Source: Butyrivibrio sp. INlla14 (GTDB lineage: Bacteria > Bacillota > Clostridia > Lachnospirales > Lachnospiraceae). Taken from it: DNA of 64,000 nt. How positions within the stretch are numbered: the first letter of the stretch is position 1; the number at the start of each line of letters is the position of its first letter. Below the pieces are notes generated by a model. It saw only the letters and a program-made list of their open reading frames with translations. It did not search any database and was not told the DNA's origin. Shown in pieces: positions 51,997 through 60,653 of this stretch. Position numbers and translations under genes: made by a program. Location: the NCBI RefSeq assembly GCF_900102515.1, contig NZ_FMVS01000008.1, positions 100,451-164,450 of the forward strand, in the 5' to 3' direction.

Positions 51997-53637
51997 TCAG
52001 TCGTCCTCATCTTCATCGGCGGCAGTGTTGTATACTGTACGCTTTCTAGCCATTTCATCATTTTCAAGGTACTCATCATATGTTGAACGCTTATCAATAA
52101 GTGATCCATCTGGAAGGATTTCCATGATTCTGTTAGCAGTTGTCTGTACAACCTGATGGTCACGGCAGGCAAACAATTCAACACCTGGGAATTTTATCAT
52201 TCCGTCGTTAAGAGCGGAGATTGATTCCATATCAAGGTGGTTAGTTGGTTCATCGAAGATAAGGCAGTTAGCGCCGCTTATCATCATTTTGGAAAGAAGG
52301 CATCGAACCTTCTCACCACCGGAGAGAACCTTAACCTTTTTAACTCCGTCTTCACCAGCAAAGAGCATACGTCCAAGGAAGCCTCTTACATAAGTTGCAT
52401 CCTTGATCTCAGAATATCCTGTAAGCCACTCTGTGATAGTGTAGTCATTGTCGAACTCTTTAGTATTATCCTTGGGGAAGTAAGCCTGTGATGTTGTTAC
52501 ACCCCACTTGTAAGTTCCTTCATCTGGCTCAAGCTCGCCAGTAAGAATCTGGAAGAGAGTAGTCTTGGCAAGCTCGTTACCACCAACGAAAGCAATCTTG
52601 TCCTCGCGCTGTACAACGAAAGATATGTTATCGAGAACCTTCTCGCCATTGATAGTCTTGGAAAGGCCTTCAACAGTAAGAACTTCGTTACCAATCTCTC
52701 TATCAGGTCTGAAATCGATATATGGATATTTACGGCTTGAAGGCTTGATGGTATCAAGCTCGATCTTTTCAAGGGCTTTCTTTCTGGAAGTAGCCTGCTT
52801 ACTCTTACTTGCGTTAGCAGAGAAACGAGCGATGAACTCTTTAAGTTCCTTGATCTGTTCCTCTTTCTTCTTGTTGGCTTCCTTCATCTGGCGGATCATG
52901 AGCTGACTTGATTCATACCAGAAATCATAGTTACCAGCATAGAGCTGGATCTTGCCATAATCTATATCTGCAATATAAGTGCAAACCTTATTGAGGAAAT
53001 AACGGTCATGAGATACTACGATGACAGTGTTCTCAAAGTTGATAAGGAACTCCTCAAGCCATGCAATAGCATCAAGATCAAGGTGGTTTGTAGGCTCATC
53101 CAGAAGAAGGATATCTGGGTTACCAAAAAGAGCTCTTGCAAGAAGAACCTTGACCTTCTGAGCACCATCAAGCTCTTTCATAAGCTTATAATGGAATTCA
53201 GTATCAATTCCAAGGCCATTAAGAAGAGACTCAGCATCTGATTCAGCTTCCCAACCATTCATTTCAGCAAACTCTGCCTCGAGCTCACTGGCTCTGATTC
53301 CGTCCTCATCAGTGAAATCTTCCTTGGCATAGATTGCATCCTTCTCATTCTTGATCTCGAACAGACGCGCGTTACCTGCAATTACTGTATCAAGTACAAC
53401 ATTGTCATCATATTTGAAGTGATCCTGCTCAAGGAATGAGAGACGCTCGCCGTCAGAAATAACAACATCTCCGTTTGTAGTCTCTATCTGACCTGACAGG
53501 ATCTTAAGGAATGTTGATTTACCAGCACCATTGGCACCGATGATACCATAGCAGTTACCAGGTGTGAATTTGATGTTAACTTCTTCAAAAAGAGCCTTTT
53601 TACCAACTCTTAAGGTTACGTTATTTGCACTAATCAT
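51997..53637 (-). CDS. ABC-F family ATPase (YkpA/YbiT-like)
   Basis: A 546-aa two-domain soluble ABC-F protein. Domain 1 has GANGAGKSTFL and LLLDEPTNHLD with the signature replaced by ELDGAQKVKVLLARAL. Domain 2 has a non-standard Walker A, GGNELAKTTLF, with LSGGEKVRCLLSKMM and LIFDEPTNHLD. This asymmetric pattern is familiar in the YkpA/YbiT subgroup. The C-terminus is short and very acidic (AADEDEDD), with no coiled-coil extension. The start at 53637 (MISANNVTL) has GAGG 9 nt upstream. It probably acts on the ribosome; antibiotic resistance is possible but not shown. Confidence 0.92.
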   Translation of the reverse strand: MISANNVTLRVGKKALFEEVNIKFTPGNCYGIIGANGAGKSTFLKILSGQIETTNGDVVISDGERLSFLEQDHFKYDDNVVLDTVIAGNARLFEIKNEKDAIYAKEDFTDEDGIRASELEAEFAEMNGWEAESDAESLLNGLGIDTEFHYKLMKELDGAQKVKVLLARALFGNPDILLLDEPTNHLDLDAIAWLEEFLINFENTVIVVSHDRYFLNKVCTYIADIDYGKIQLYAGNYDFWYESSQLMIRQMKEANKKKEEQIKELKEFIARFSANASKSKQATSRKKALEKIELDTIKPSSRKYPYIDFRPDREIGNEVLTVEGLSKTINGEKVLDNISFVVQREDKIAFVGGNELAKTTLFQILTGELEPDEGTYKWGVTTSQAYFPKDNTKEFDNDYTITEWLTGYSEIKDATYVRGFLGRMLFAGEDGVKKVKVLSGGEKVRCLLSKMMISGANCLIFDEPTNHLDMESISALNDGMIKFPGVELFACRDHQVVQTTANRIMEILPDGSLIDKRSTYDEYLENDEMARKRTVYNTAADEDEDD

Positions 53638-53848
53638 TAAAAATAACCTCACATAAAAAATCTATTCTTTGCAACAGTTCGTATTATATTGGAATATTTT
53701 TTAAAATGCAATATATCTTCATTAATAAGAGAAAAAGAAATATAAATGGGCAAAATCGACCAGTAATCGCATCAAAAGAAGTATCTGAATAAAGCCAATT
53801 GTAGTAAGATTTTTAGTAAATCATAAAAGATCAAATATGGGAGATATC

Positions 53849-55621
53849 ATGGAACAAGGGTTTACTATCGTAAGACAGGAAGATATTGAAGATAAATATA
53901 TGACTGACGCAGAGGCTGCGCTTAAAAATGGTGGTTGGAACTATAGAAAGTTTGAAAAAATAACTGACCAGAAAAAAGACGGAGAAGACAGAGAAAGAAA
54001 CGTCACAGTTTTTAGATTAGAGGTTCCCGAATTTGGAACCTATGAAGTGACGGTTACTATAAAGGCAGGAGAAGGAGAGAGGAAGCTTACTCTTTTTGCT
54101 GGAAGAAGAAACCTGATTGACACAGATATCATATTAAAGAGTGGAGAAACATATAGAAAGACTTTTTACCAGGCCGTAACGCCCTATATTCCTGCGCTTT
54201 CTCCAAGGAGATGTAACGATAAATTCGTTTTCGTTAGTATTGCAGGGGTGGATTCCAATGAACTAGGAAAACAGGGCTCGCCAGAGATTTCTCTAAATGT
54301 TGCCAGAAAGGATGTTCCTGTCATATGGATTGCAGGGGATTCTACTTTAACTGATCAAAATGCAGGTATTCCGTATTACCCTTATGGAAGCTGTGCTGGC
54401 TGGGCTCAGATTCTATCAAGATATGTAGATAAGGCAGCCGTCTGTAATATGGCCCATTCCGGGATGACCACAAATTGCTTCCGGGACGACGGTCATTATG
54501 CTATTTCGCTGGAATTCATGAAGAAAGGTGATTTTTTTATAATCCAGTTTGGACACAATGACCAGAAGCGAAGAAATCTGGGCGCCAGAGGCGGATATGC
54601 TCAGAATCTTAGGCGCTTTGCCAGTGAAGTAAGATTAAGAGGTGTGACTCCGATCATATGCTCACCTATAAGCCGTGTGCCGCTGAAGTTGTCCAAGGCT
54701 GAAGCTCAGGAACTATCCATGCCTTTATATTATTCTCTTTTACAGGAATATGCTGATGCAGCAAAAGAAGTGGCTGTAGAACAGAAAATCCTGTTTGCTG
54801 ATCTTCATGAAGAAACAATGAGGAAGTGGATAGAACTTTCGGATAATGCAAAAGACTATTTTATAAAAGGTGATATAACTCATACCAATGAGTATGGCGC
54901 ACTTATGATAGCGGATATGTTTGTAAGGCAGGTGGGAGGAGAACTTCCTCTGATCAAAAATACTATTTTACCTGTTCCTACTCCTTGCCAGGACACAAAG
55001 GATATTCCAAAAGAGCTTCCGCTAAAGAGTCCCTTTGAGATTGAACCACCTTATCTTGACATTGATGGGATTCCAGAATATGACGGCCTTAGAAGAGCCT
55101 TTAAATATGGGCTTTTAGATCCATGTGTAATGTACCTTCATCCCTATGATGCGATGCCCAAGGGACAGCTTTTAATGGTGATGTTTAATGCATTCAGAAT
55201 GTCCGGAGTACGTCCTTATAAAAAGAAATATAAGGATATTAAGGTTGATGAGTGGATTTCCGGATATGTGCAGGCCCTTATAGATGCTGGATATATTGAT
55301 GACAAAGATGAAGATAACTCACTGTTTAGGCCGGATGACCCTCTTACATATGGGGAGCTTGCAAAGTATATCATAAAAAGATATGAGGAGATTCAAAGGG
55401 GCACTTTCAAAGATACAGAAACTGCACGTTTTGAAGAGGATTATGTGAATGAGGCAAAGAAACTTGGAATTATCAAGAAAGAAAATGTTAAGGCTTTAGA
55501 CATCGCAAACAGAGCAGACGTATATACTATTCTTGCTGATTATATGGATATTGCCAGAGAAAAGAGCGGCGCAAAAAACGAAAATCTTCCCAAGGATGCC
55601 GAGGTTCATCCCGTGCATTAA
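53849..55621 (+). CDS. CE12-like rhamnogalacturonan acetylesterase (SGNH) with SLH-like C-terminus
   Basis: A 590-aa protein. An N-terminal beta-sandwich (about 1-155) is followed by an SGNH esterase domain with block I GDSTLTD (S165), GHND in block III, and the Asp/His pair in GDITHTNEYGA. This is the pattern of CE12 enzymes that deacetylate pectin rhamnogalacturonan. From about residue 400, three SLH-like units are seen (FKYGLLDP, YVQALIDAGYIDDKDEDNS with FRPDDPLTYGELAKYI, YVNEAKKLGII). No signal peptide is visible at either possible start, which clashes with wall anchoring. The start at 53849 is chosen for GGGAG 5 nt upstream; ATG 53837 is an alternative. Confidence 0.78.
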   Translation: MEQGFTIVRQEDIEDKYMTDAEAALKNGGWNYRKFEKITDQKKDGEDRERNVTVFRLEVPEFGTYEVTVTIKAGEGERKLTLFAGRRNLIDTDIILKSGETYRKTFYQAVTPYIPALSPRRCNDKFVFVSIAGVDSNELGKQGSPEISLNVARKDVPVIWIAGDSTLTDQNAGIPYYPYGSCAGWAQILSRYVDKAAVCNMAHSGMTTNCFRDDGHYAISLEFMKKGDFFIIQFGHNDQKRRNLGARGGYAQNLRRFASEVRLRGVTPIICSPISRVPLKLSKAEAQELSMPLYYSLLQEYADAAKEVAVEQKILFADLHEETMRKWIELSDNAKDYFIKGDITHTNEYGALMIADMFVRQVGGELPLIKNTILPVPTPCQDTKDIPKELPLKSPFEIEPPYLDIDGIPEYDGLRRAFKYGLLDPCVMYLHPYDAMPKGQLLMVMFNAFRMSGVRPYKKKYKDIKVDEWISGYVQALIDAGYIDDKDEDNSLFRPDDPLTYGELAKYIIKRYEEIQRGTFKDTETARFEEDYVNEAKKLGIIKKENVKALDIANRADVYTILADYMDIAREKSGAKNENLPKDAEVHPVH

Positions 55622-55673
55622 AGTCATCTTATGAAATATTATAAAATAATTTAACCATAATATAACGATTGGA

Positions 55674-55682
55674 TGGTATAAT
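55674..55682 (+). promoter_or_regulatory. Extended -10 promoter for the receiver-Hpt genes
   Basis: TGGTATAAT is a perfect extended -10 element, with a leader of about 57 nt to ATG 55746. No clear -35 is seen. Confidence 0.5.
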
Positions 55683-55745
55683 TATTATAGGGTATTGGTG
55701 AATTTCCGCTATTGTAATCTTATGACTTATATGTGGGAGAACGAC

Positions 55746-56510
55746 ATGCTTTATGGTAAAGATAATAAGATATTGATCATAGGAGGCAAGGAGACCTTTA
55801 TAATCAAGGTCCTTATGGGCAAGCTAAGGGATGCCGGGATTGAGACTTTCTTTGCGGTTTCTCAAGTTAATGAAATAAATAAGCTCTGGCATGATTGCTC
55901 GCTTGTGATCTATTACATGGAAGTTGGAGAGAGAATTGATGGTGAGGTGGCAACCTTCCTTCGAGATAAGCTCTCTGATAACAACAAGCAGATGGCTATT
56001 ATTGGCGACGTGACAGATACTAAGGATGTTGTAGACAATTTCCCGCCACATATCATCTATAAGATTTTTACAAGACCACTTGATTATGGTGCATTCATCT
56101 CTGATGTGAGCCTTTACTTTAACATGGTTGCAGAAGGTGAGTTGAAAAAGAGCATTCTCATTGTAGACGATGATCCAAACTATATGGGACTTGTGAGAGA
56201 ATGGCTCAAGGATACTTACAAGGTTTCAATGGCTAATTCTGGACTTAGGGCTATAAAATGGCTTGGCAGTAATAAAGTTGATCTGATCCTTCTTGATTAT
56301 GAGATGCCTGTTACTGATGGCCCTCAGGTGCTTGAAATGCTTAGGAGTGATGAGGAGACCAAGGAAATACCTGTGATATTCCTAACTGGAAAAGATGATA
56401 AGGAAAGCGTTATGAGTGTTCTTGCTCTTAAACCAGAGGGCTATGTACTCAAGACAAGCGGTAAAAATGAGATTGTAAATACCGTGAGCAAGTTCTTTGT
56501 TAATAGGTAA
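55746..56510 (+). CDS. Tandem receiver response regulator without output domain
   Basis: A 254-aa cytoplasmic protein of two receiver folds. The first (about 5-125) is degenerate: the acidic pocket is replaced by ILIIGGKE and the phospho-acceptor region reads LVIYYMEV. The second (about 134-254) is canonical with VDDDPNY, the phospho-acceptor D184 in LLDYEMPVTDG, FLTGKDD and LKTS. It lacks a DNA-binding or enzymatic output, so it is probably an intermediate in a phosphorelay or acts by protein contact. GGGAGA precedes ATG 55746; upstream in-frame codons are not supported. The Hpt gene follows at 22-bp distance, suggesting that the two work together. Confidence 0.85.
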   Translation: MLYGKDNKILIIGGKETFIIKVLMGKLRDAGIETFFAVSQVNEINKLWHDCSLVIYYMEVGERIDGEVATFLRDKLSDNNKQMAIIGDVTDTKDVVDNFPPHIIYKIFTRPLDYGAFISDVSLYFNMVAEGELKKSILIVDDDPNYMGLVREWLKDTYKVSMANSGLRAIKWLGSNKVDLILLDYEMPVTDGPQVLEMLRSDEETKEIPVIFLTGKDDKESVMSVLALKPEGYVLKTSGKNEIVNTVSKFFVNR

Positions 56511-56532
56511 GAAGGAAAGTTGGAGCTTAAAA

Positions 56533-57177
56533 GTGGAAGAAGGACTAACTGGAAGAAATATTTCTGAGAAGATTCCAGAAGAACTGATAAAACCTGATAA
56601 AGAAGGTTTAATTTCAATACAGGAAGGAATGGATTTTTGTGGTAGTACTTATTCTTTTGTCAAATTTCTGAAAACCTTTTTAAGAAGTATTGATGATAAG
56701 GCAAAAGAGATAGAGGATGCGCTGACAAGTGAAGACTACCAGCTTTATACGATGAAAGTCCATTCACTAAAGAGTACATCAAGGATCATTGGTGCCCATA
56801 GGCTGTCAGAACTATCTAAAAAGCTTGAACTGGCGGGCGAATCAGGAGAGATAGATGTTATAAAGGAAAAGACGGGAGAGCTTTTAGAGCTTTATAGGAG
56901 CTATAGCAATAAGCTTTCTGATATCAGTAGTATTTCTCTTGATGGAATAAAGCTAAGGCCGCTTGCAAGCAGGGAAATTATTGATGATGCATATAGAGCC
57001 CTTAGAGAAGTTGCACCTATGATGGACTATGATTCCGTGGAAATGATCATCGAGGGATTAAAAAAGTATAAACTTCCGGAAGATGAGAAGGAAAGGACAG
57101 AAAAGATTGAATACTATCTGAAAAAGCTTGACTGGGAAAGTATTCAGGATTTGTTAAATGATAAAAAAGAAGTCTGA
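56533..57177 (+). CDS. Hpt-domain phosphotransfer protein with helical tail (GTG start)
   Basis: A 214-aa protein with an Hpt four-helix domain at about residues 25-140, phospho-acceptor H77 in KVHSLKSTSRIIGA. A helical tail (about 150-214) resembles the C-terminal tail of the kinase-DegV fusion at 28767, including similar spacing of DWESIQDLL against HEGMENVLKEI. It probably shuttles phosphate between a hybrid kinase (perhaps one of the 24.5-32 kb pair) and the receiver encoded upstream. GTG 56533 is preferred for GGAG 7 nt upstream. Its stop lies in a bidirectional terminator shared with the convergent DegV gene. Confidence 0.82.
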   Translation: MEEGLTGRNISEKIPEELIKPDKEGLISIQEGMDFCGSTYSFVKFLKTFLRSIDDKAKEIEDALTSEDYQLYTMKVHSLKSTSRIIGAHRLSELSKKLELAGESGEIDVIKEKTGELLELYRSYSNKLSDISSISLDGIKLRPLASREIIDDAYRALREVAPMMDYDSVEMIIEGLKKYKLPEDEKERTEKIEYYLKKLDWESIQDLLNDKKEV

Positions 57178-57210
57178 GATTTGCATTATCAAATCTCAGA
57201 CTTTTTCTTT
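57170..57210. terminator. Bidirectional terminator between the Hpt and DegV genes
   Basis: AAGTCTGAGATTTG and CAAATCTCAGACTT form a perfect 14-bp stem with a 6-nt loop, A-rich on the left and T-rich on the right. It contains the Hpt stop codon. Confidence 0.88.
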
Positions 57211-58073
57211 TAGCGTTCTATTCCCCAGAAGAATAGACCAAGCATACCAGGGCCTACATGGGATCCTGAAAATGGCTCGTGCATACAGATAGTAACTTCT
57301 GCCTTGGGATTTATCTCTTTAACCATTTCACAGAGCTTATTGGCATCGTCAATGCAATCTCCGTGAGATATGAAAACCCTCTGATCATCACATTTCATGC
57401 GCTTTTCAGAGTATTTTCTGGCAAGAGCTGCTATTGCAGCCTTACGTCCTCTTACCTTGTCACAGGATATGATGTGACCTGTGCTGTCTCCAAAGAGAAT
57501 GGGTTTGATATTGAGGATAGTTCCAATGCTGGCTGTTACACCGCTAACTCGCCCTGTTCTCTTTAAGAAATTAAGATCATCTACAGTAAAATATTGATCA
57601 GCATGAGGAACAGCTTCGTCAAGGAGTTTGGCAGCTTCTTTTGAATCTACACCTGCTCTGTTTAGATCTACAGCCTTGAGAGCCAGGATACCGTTACCAA
57701 AACCGCAACCGTGAGAATCTACGATATGGATGAAACAATCAGGGTATTCTTCCATAAGCTCGTTAGCAGCGCTGATTGCAGCGTTGTAGGTTCCGCTTAT
57801 TCCTGAACTCATGGCTATGTAGATTATATCCTTACCATCTTTGGCATAGGGGGTGAAATAGTCGAGAAAGAGTTGTGTGTTTAAAAGACTTGTCTTGATC
57901 TCGTTTCCATTTTTTAGACCTTCATAATATGTGTGTCCGTCAAAGTTATCGATATCACCGCTATAGGTGGTATTTACACCATTAACCATGTAGTCACATG
58001 GTAAGATCACAATTTCATTGGCAATTTTCTGTGGAAGATTAGCACAACCATCCGCAAATACTGTAAAAGACAT
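57210..58073 (-). CDS. DegV family fatty-acid-binding protein
   Basis: A 287-aa soluble protein of the DegV (EDD) family, which binds a fatty acid between its two domains; relatives such as FakB present it to the kinase FakA. Motifs are visible: DGCANLP near the N-terminus, IKTSLLNTQLF, the ligand-contacting SSGISGTYNAA, FLKRTGRVSG and the C-terminal HVGPGMLGLFFWG. FakA is not in the window. An extended -10 element and RBS-like GAGAGG lie upstream. It is convergent with the receiver-Hpt pair and parallels the DegV domain inside the kinase at 28767. Confidence 0.92.
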   Translation of the reverse strand: MSFTVFADGCANLPQKIANEIVILPCDYMVNGVNTTYSGDIDNFDGHTYYEGLKNGNEIKTSLLNTQLFLDYFTPYAKDGKDIIYIAMSSGISGTYNAAISAANELMEEYPDCFIHIVDSHGCGFGNGILALKAVDLNRAGVDSKEAAKLLDEAVPHADQYFTVDDLNFLKRTGRVSGVTASIGTILNIKPILFGDSTGHIISCDKVRGRKAAIAALARKYSEKRMKCDDQRVFISHGDCIDDANKLCEMVKEINPKAEVTICMHEPFSGSHVGPGMLGLFFWGIER

Positions 58074-58119
58074 TTAAAGACCTCTCATAGAATTATTTTC
58101 AAAATATAGCACGAAAAAC

Positions 58120-58128
58120 ATTATAACA
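58120..58128 (-). promoter_or_regulatory. Extended -10 promoter of the DegV gene
   Basis: On the minus strand TGTTATAAT, a perfect extended -10, about 45 bp before the DegV start codon. Confidence 0.55.
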
Positions 58129-58180
58129 TACTTCATTTTGTAGTAGTATTACTATATCAATATTTTTGGGGGATTACAGT

Positions 58181-59521
58181 ATGAAACTTAACACAAAAAG
58201 AACTATTCTGATTGGCTTTGCATTCATGTCTATCTGTGCATTCTGGCAGTTTTATGACAACGAGATTCCCAAGATACTTAAATATTCATTTGGCCTGGGG
58301 GAGACACTTACTGGAGTTGTAATGGCTCTTGATAACGTGCTTGCACTGTTTCTTTTGCCATTATTTGGAACTCTTTCTGATGGTACAGATACTAAATATG
58401 GTAAGAGAATGCCTTACATAGTAGTTGGAACTATTGTTTCAACGATACTTTTGACAATACTTATTACAGTGGCAAGGCCAAGTGGCTATATAGCCTTGTT
58501 TGTCGGAGTACTTCTTTTACTCCTGATTTCTATGGGTATATACAGATCACCTGCAGTTTCACTGATGCCTGACCTGACACCTGCACCTCAGAGAAGTACA
58601 GCTAATGCTATTATAAATCTTATGGGAACAATAGGTGGAATCTACATTCTCGTAATGATCAAGGTCCTTTTGAAAGAGGCTGAAAATCCTGCGCAGACTA
58701 ACTACATTCCACTAATGCTGAGTCTTGTGCTTTTTATGCTTGTTTCAGTTCTGGTAGTTTTCCTTACGATAAAAGAGAACAAAATAAAGGAAGAAATACA
58801 TAAGGAGGGGGGACTTCACTCTCTTGGCGATACTTTTGATAATGATGCCAAGGAGGATAAGACTGACAATACTGAGCGCTTTGAGGAAGGCACAGTGACC
58901 AAAATGATGCCTAAAGAGGTAAAGAGAAGTCTGTGGTTTTTGCTAGTATCAGTCTTTTTGTGGTTCACAGCCTACAATGCCGTAACAACAGCCTTTTCAA
59001 GATTTGTTGGAGAAGTGTGGGACCTTCACGATAATGCTTACGCTACCTGTCTTTTAGTAGCAACGGTTGCTGCTACGCTTAGCTATATTCCTATTGCTTA
59101 TGTATCAAGGAAAATTGGCAGAAAGAAGACAATACTCATCGGTATTTCTCTCATGGCAGCAAGTTATGTGATAACCGGGCTTTACCCTCATTTTTCAGCT
59201 TCTATCAATATCTTTTTTGCACTTGTAGGAATAGGCTGGGCAGCTATAAATGTAAATTCCTATCCTATGGTTGTAGAGATGAGTAAAGCTGGAGAAATAG
59301 GCAAGTTCACTGGAACTTACTATACATTTTCCATGGCAGCACAGGTGTTTACACCTATATTCTCTGGATTTTTACTGGAGCATATTTCCTATAGGACTCT
59401 TTTCCCTTATGCGTTCATATTTTCAGCACTTGCCTTCTGCACAATGCTGATGGTAAAACACGGAGACGTGAAACCTCCTAAAAAGGGGAAAATCATTGAT
59501 AATTTTGATGTAGATGACTGA
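58181..59521 (+). CDS. MFS transporter, sucrose/SLC45-like
   Basis: A 446-aa membrane protein with about 12 helices and a charged cytoplasmic loop in the middle (about residues 205-255). The loop between helices 2 and 3 reads GTLSDGTDTKYGKRMPYI, a motif A variant typical of the GPH/sucrose-symporter (SLC45-like) group, and RKIGRKKTI marks the second half. It probably imports a sugar or glycoside with a cation; the substrate is unknown and no glycosidase is adjacent. GGGGGA lies 8 nt before ATG 58181. It is divergent from the DegV gene. Confidence 0.85.
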   Translation: MKLNTKRTILIGFAFMSICAFWQFYDNEIPKILKYSFGLGETLTGVVMALDNVLALFLLPLFGTLSDGTDTKYGKRMPYIVVGTIVSTILLTILITVARPSGYIALFVGVLLLLLISMGIYRSPAVSLMPDLTPAPQRSTANAIINLMGTIGGIYILVMIKVLLKEAENPAQTNYIPLMLSLVLFMLVSVLVVFLTIKENKIKEEIHKEGGLHSLGDTFDNDAKEDKTDNTERFEEGTVTKMMPKEVKRSLWFLLVSVFLWFTAYNAVTTAFSRFVGEVWDLHDNAYATCLLVATVAATLSYIPIAYVSRKIGRKKTILIGISLMAASYVITGLYPHFSASINIFFALVGIGWAAINVNSYPMVVEMSKAGEIGKFTGTYYTFSMAAQVFTPIFSGFLLEHISYRTLFPYAFIFSALAFCTMLMVKHGDVKPPKKGKIIDNFDVDD

Positions 59522-59558
59522 TTATTAATATACAGAATTACTTTTATAGAAAATTTAG

Positions 59559-59587
59559 TTGCGTTATATGTTTTAAGGCTGTAAAAT
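59559..59587 (+). promoter_or_regulatory. Candidate promoter of the glycerophosphodiesterase gene
   Basis: TTGCGT (59559-59564), 17 bp and TAAAAT (59582-59587). The predicted start coincides with the first base of the following hairpin. Confidence 0.4.
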
Positions 59588-59592
59588 ATTTA

Positions 59593-59632
59593 GCGGACAA
59601 TCTGTGTTAGATTTTTAACGTAGATTGTCCGC
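59593..59632. other. Long stem-loop in the leader of the glycerophosphodiesterase gene
   Basis: GCGGACAATCT and AGATTGTCCGC pair perfectly, and the stem extends to 16 bp with two G-U pairs around an 8-nt loop. Only GGTTTT follows, so it is a weak terminator for the MFS gene or a 5'-end stabilising structure. Confidence 0.55.
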
Positions 59633-59657
59633 AGATTGGTTTTAGGAAGTGATTTAG

Positions 59658-60557
59658 ATGCTGATTATTAAGATTTTTGGCTTTGTTATTGTTATATCTT
59701 TTGTTTTGTATTTACTGATGATAATGCCAAGAGTGGTGAATAAGCCTTCCAGAAAACCGTTTACAGGTGTTTTATATGCTCATAGGGGACTACATGATAA
59801 TAGGAGCAATGCACCTGAGAATTCAATGGCCGCTTTTAAGAAGGCTGTTGATGGCGGCTATGGCATCGAGTGCGATGTACAGCTCACCAAGGATGGGGTT
59901 CCAGTTATTTTCCATGATTTTACGTTGGCAAGAGTTGCCAGATATCCTGAGGGCCAGATACCATCAGATGCCGTTCGTAATGAGGACGGAAGCTATGGAG
60001 TCAAGGGTAAGGTTATCGATTACACATACGATGAACTTATGAATTTTCATTTACTTGATTCTGATGAGAAAATCCCAAAATTTGAGGAGTTTCTTAATAT
60101 GGTTAATGGTAAAATTCCTCTTATTGTGGAACTCAAGATTGAGCTAAAGGACTTGTCGGTATGCCCAAAAGCGGATGAACTCCTTAGAAATTATAATGGA
60201 GTGTACTGCATAGAAAGCTTTAATCCTTTAGGCGTTATGTGGTATAGGAAGAATCATCCTGAAGTGTTCAGAGGACAGTTATCCGATGCGTTCCACAGAG
60301 ATAAGCCGCAGGAATTTAAGGGACCGCTATATTTTGTCCTTACTAATCTGTTATTTAACTTTTTGACAAGACCTGATTTTGTGGCATTTAATCACAAATA
60401 TGCGGGCTGCGTTTCTAGAAGAATCTGCAGACGCTTTTATGGCAACGTTGCCGCAGCATGGACCATAAAAAGTGAAGAGGAACTTTTAAGAGCCAGGAAG
60501 AATTTTGATATCTTCATTTTCGACAGCTTTGTTCCAGCAGGTGGTCCAAAAGCTTAA
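59658..60557 (+). CDS. Membrane-anchored glycerophosphodiester phosphodiesterase
   Basis: A 299-aa protein with one N-terminal membrane helix (about 5-23) and a GDPD TIM-barrel. Catalytic and metal residues are visible in YAHRGLHDN (H42), GIECDVQLTKDG (E71, D73) and IFHDFTL (H86), then VELKIELKD. It hydrolyses glycerophosphodiesters from phospholipid or teichoic-acid turnover to glycerol-3-phosphate and an alcohol. AGGAAG is 8 nt upstream of the ATG. It stands alone between a hairpin leader and ppdK. Confidence 0.92.
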   Translation: MLIIKIFGFVIVISFVLYLLMIMPRVVNKPSRKPFTGVLYAHRGLHDNRSNAPENSMAAFKKAVDGGYGIECDVQLTKDGVPVIFHDFTLARVARYPEGQIPSDAVRNEDGSYGVKGKVIDYTYDELMNFHLLDSDEKIPKFEEFLNMVNGKIPLIVELKIELKDLSVCPKADELLRNYNGVYCIESFNPLGVMWYRKNHPEVFRGQLSDAFHRDKPQEFKGPLYFVLTNLLFNFLTRPDFVAFNHKYAGCVSRRICRRFYGNVAAAWTIKSEEELLRARKNFDIFIFDSFVPAGGPKA

Positions 60558-60653
60558 CTTGGATAATTACATGTATTAAATACAGTGATTATAATAAATT
60601 TCAATTTGAAAGGTGCTACGTAATTTAGAGGCGTAGCAGGAAAGGTAGAAAAC

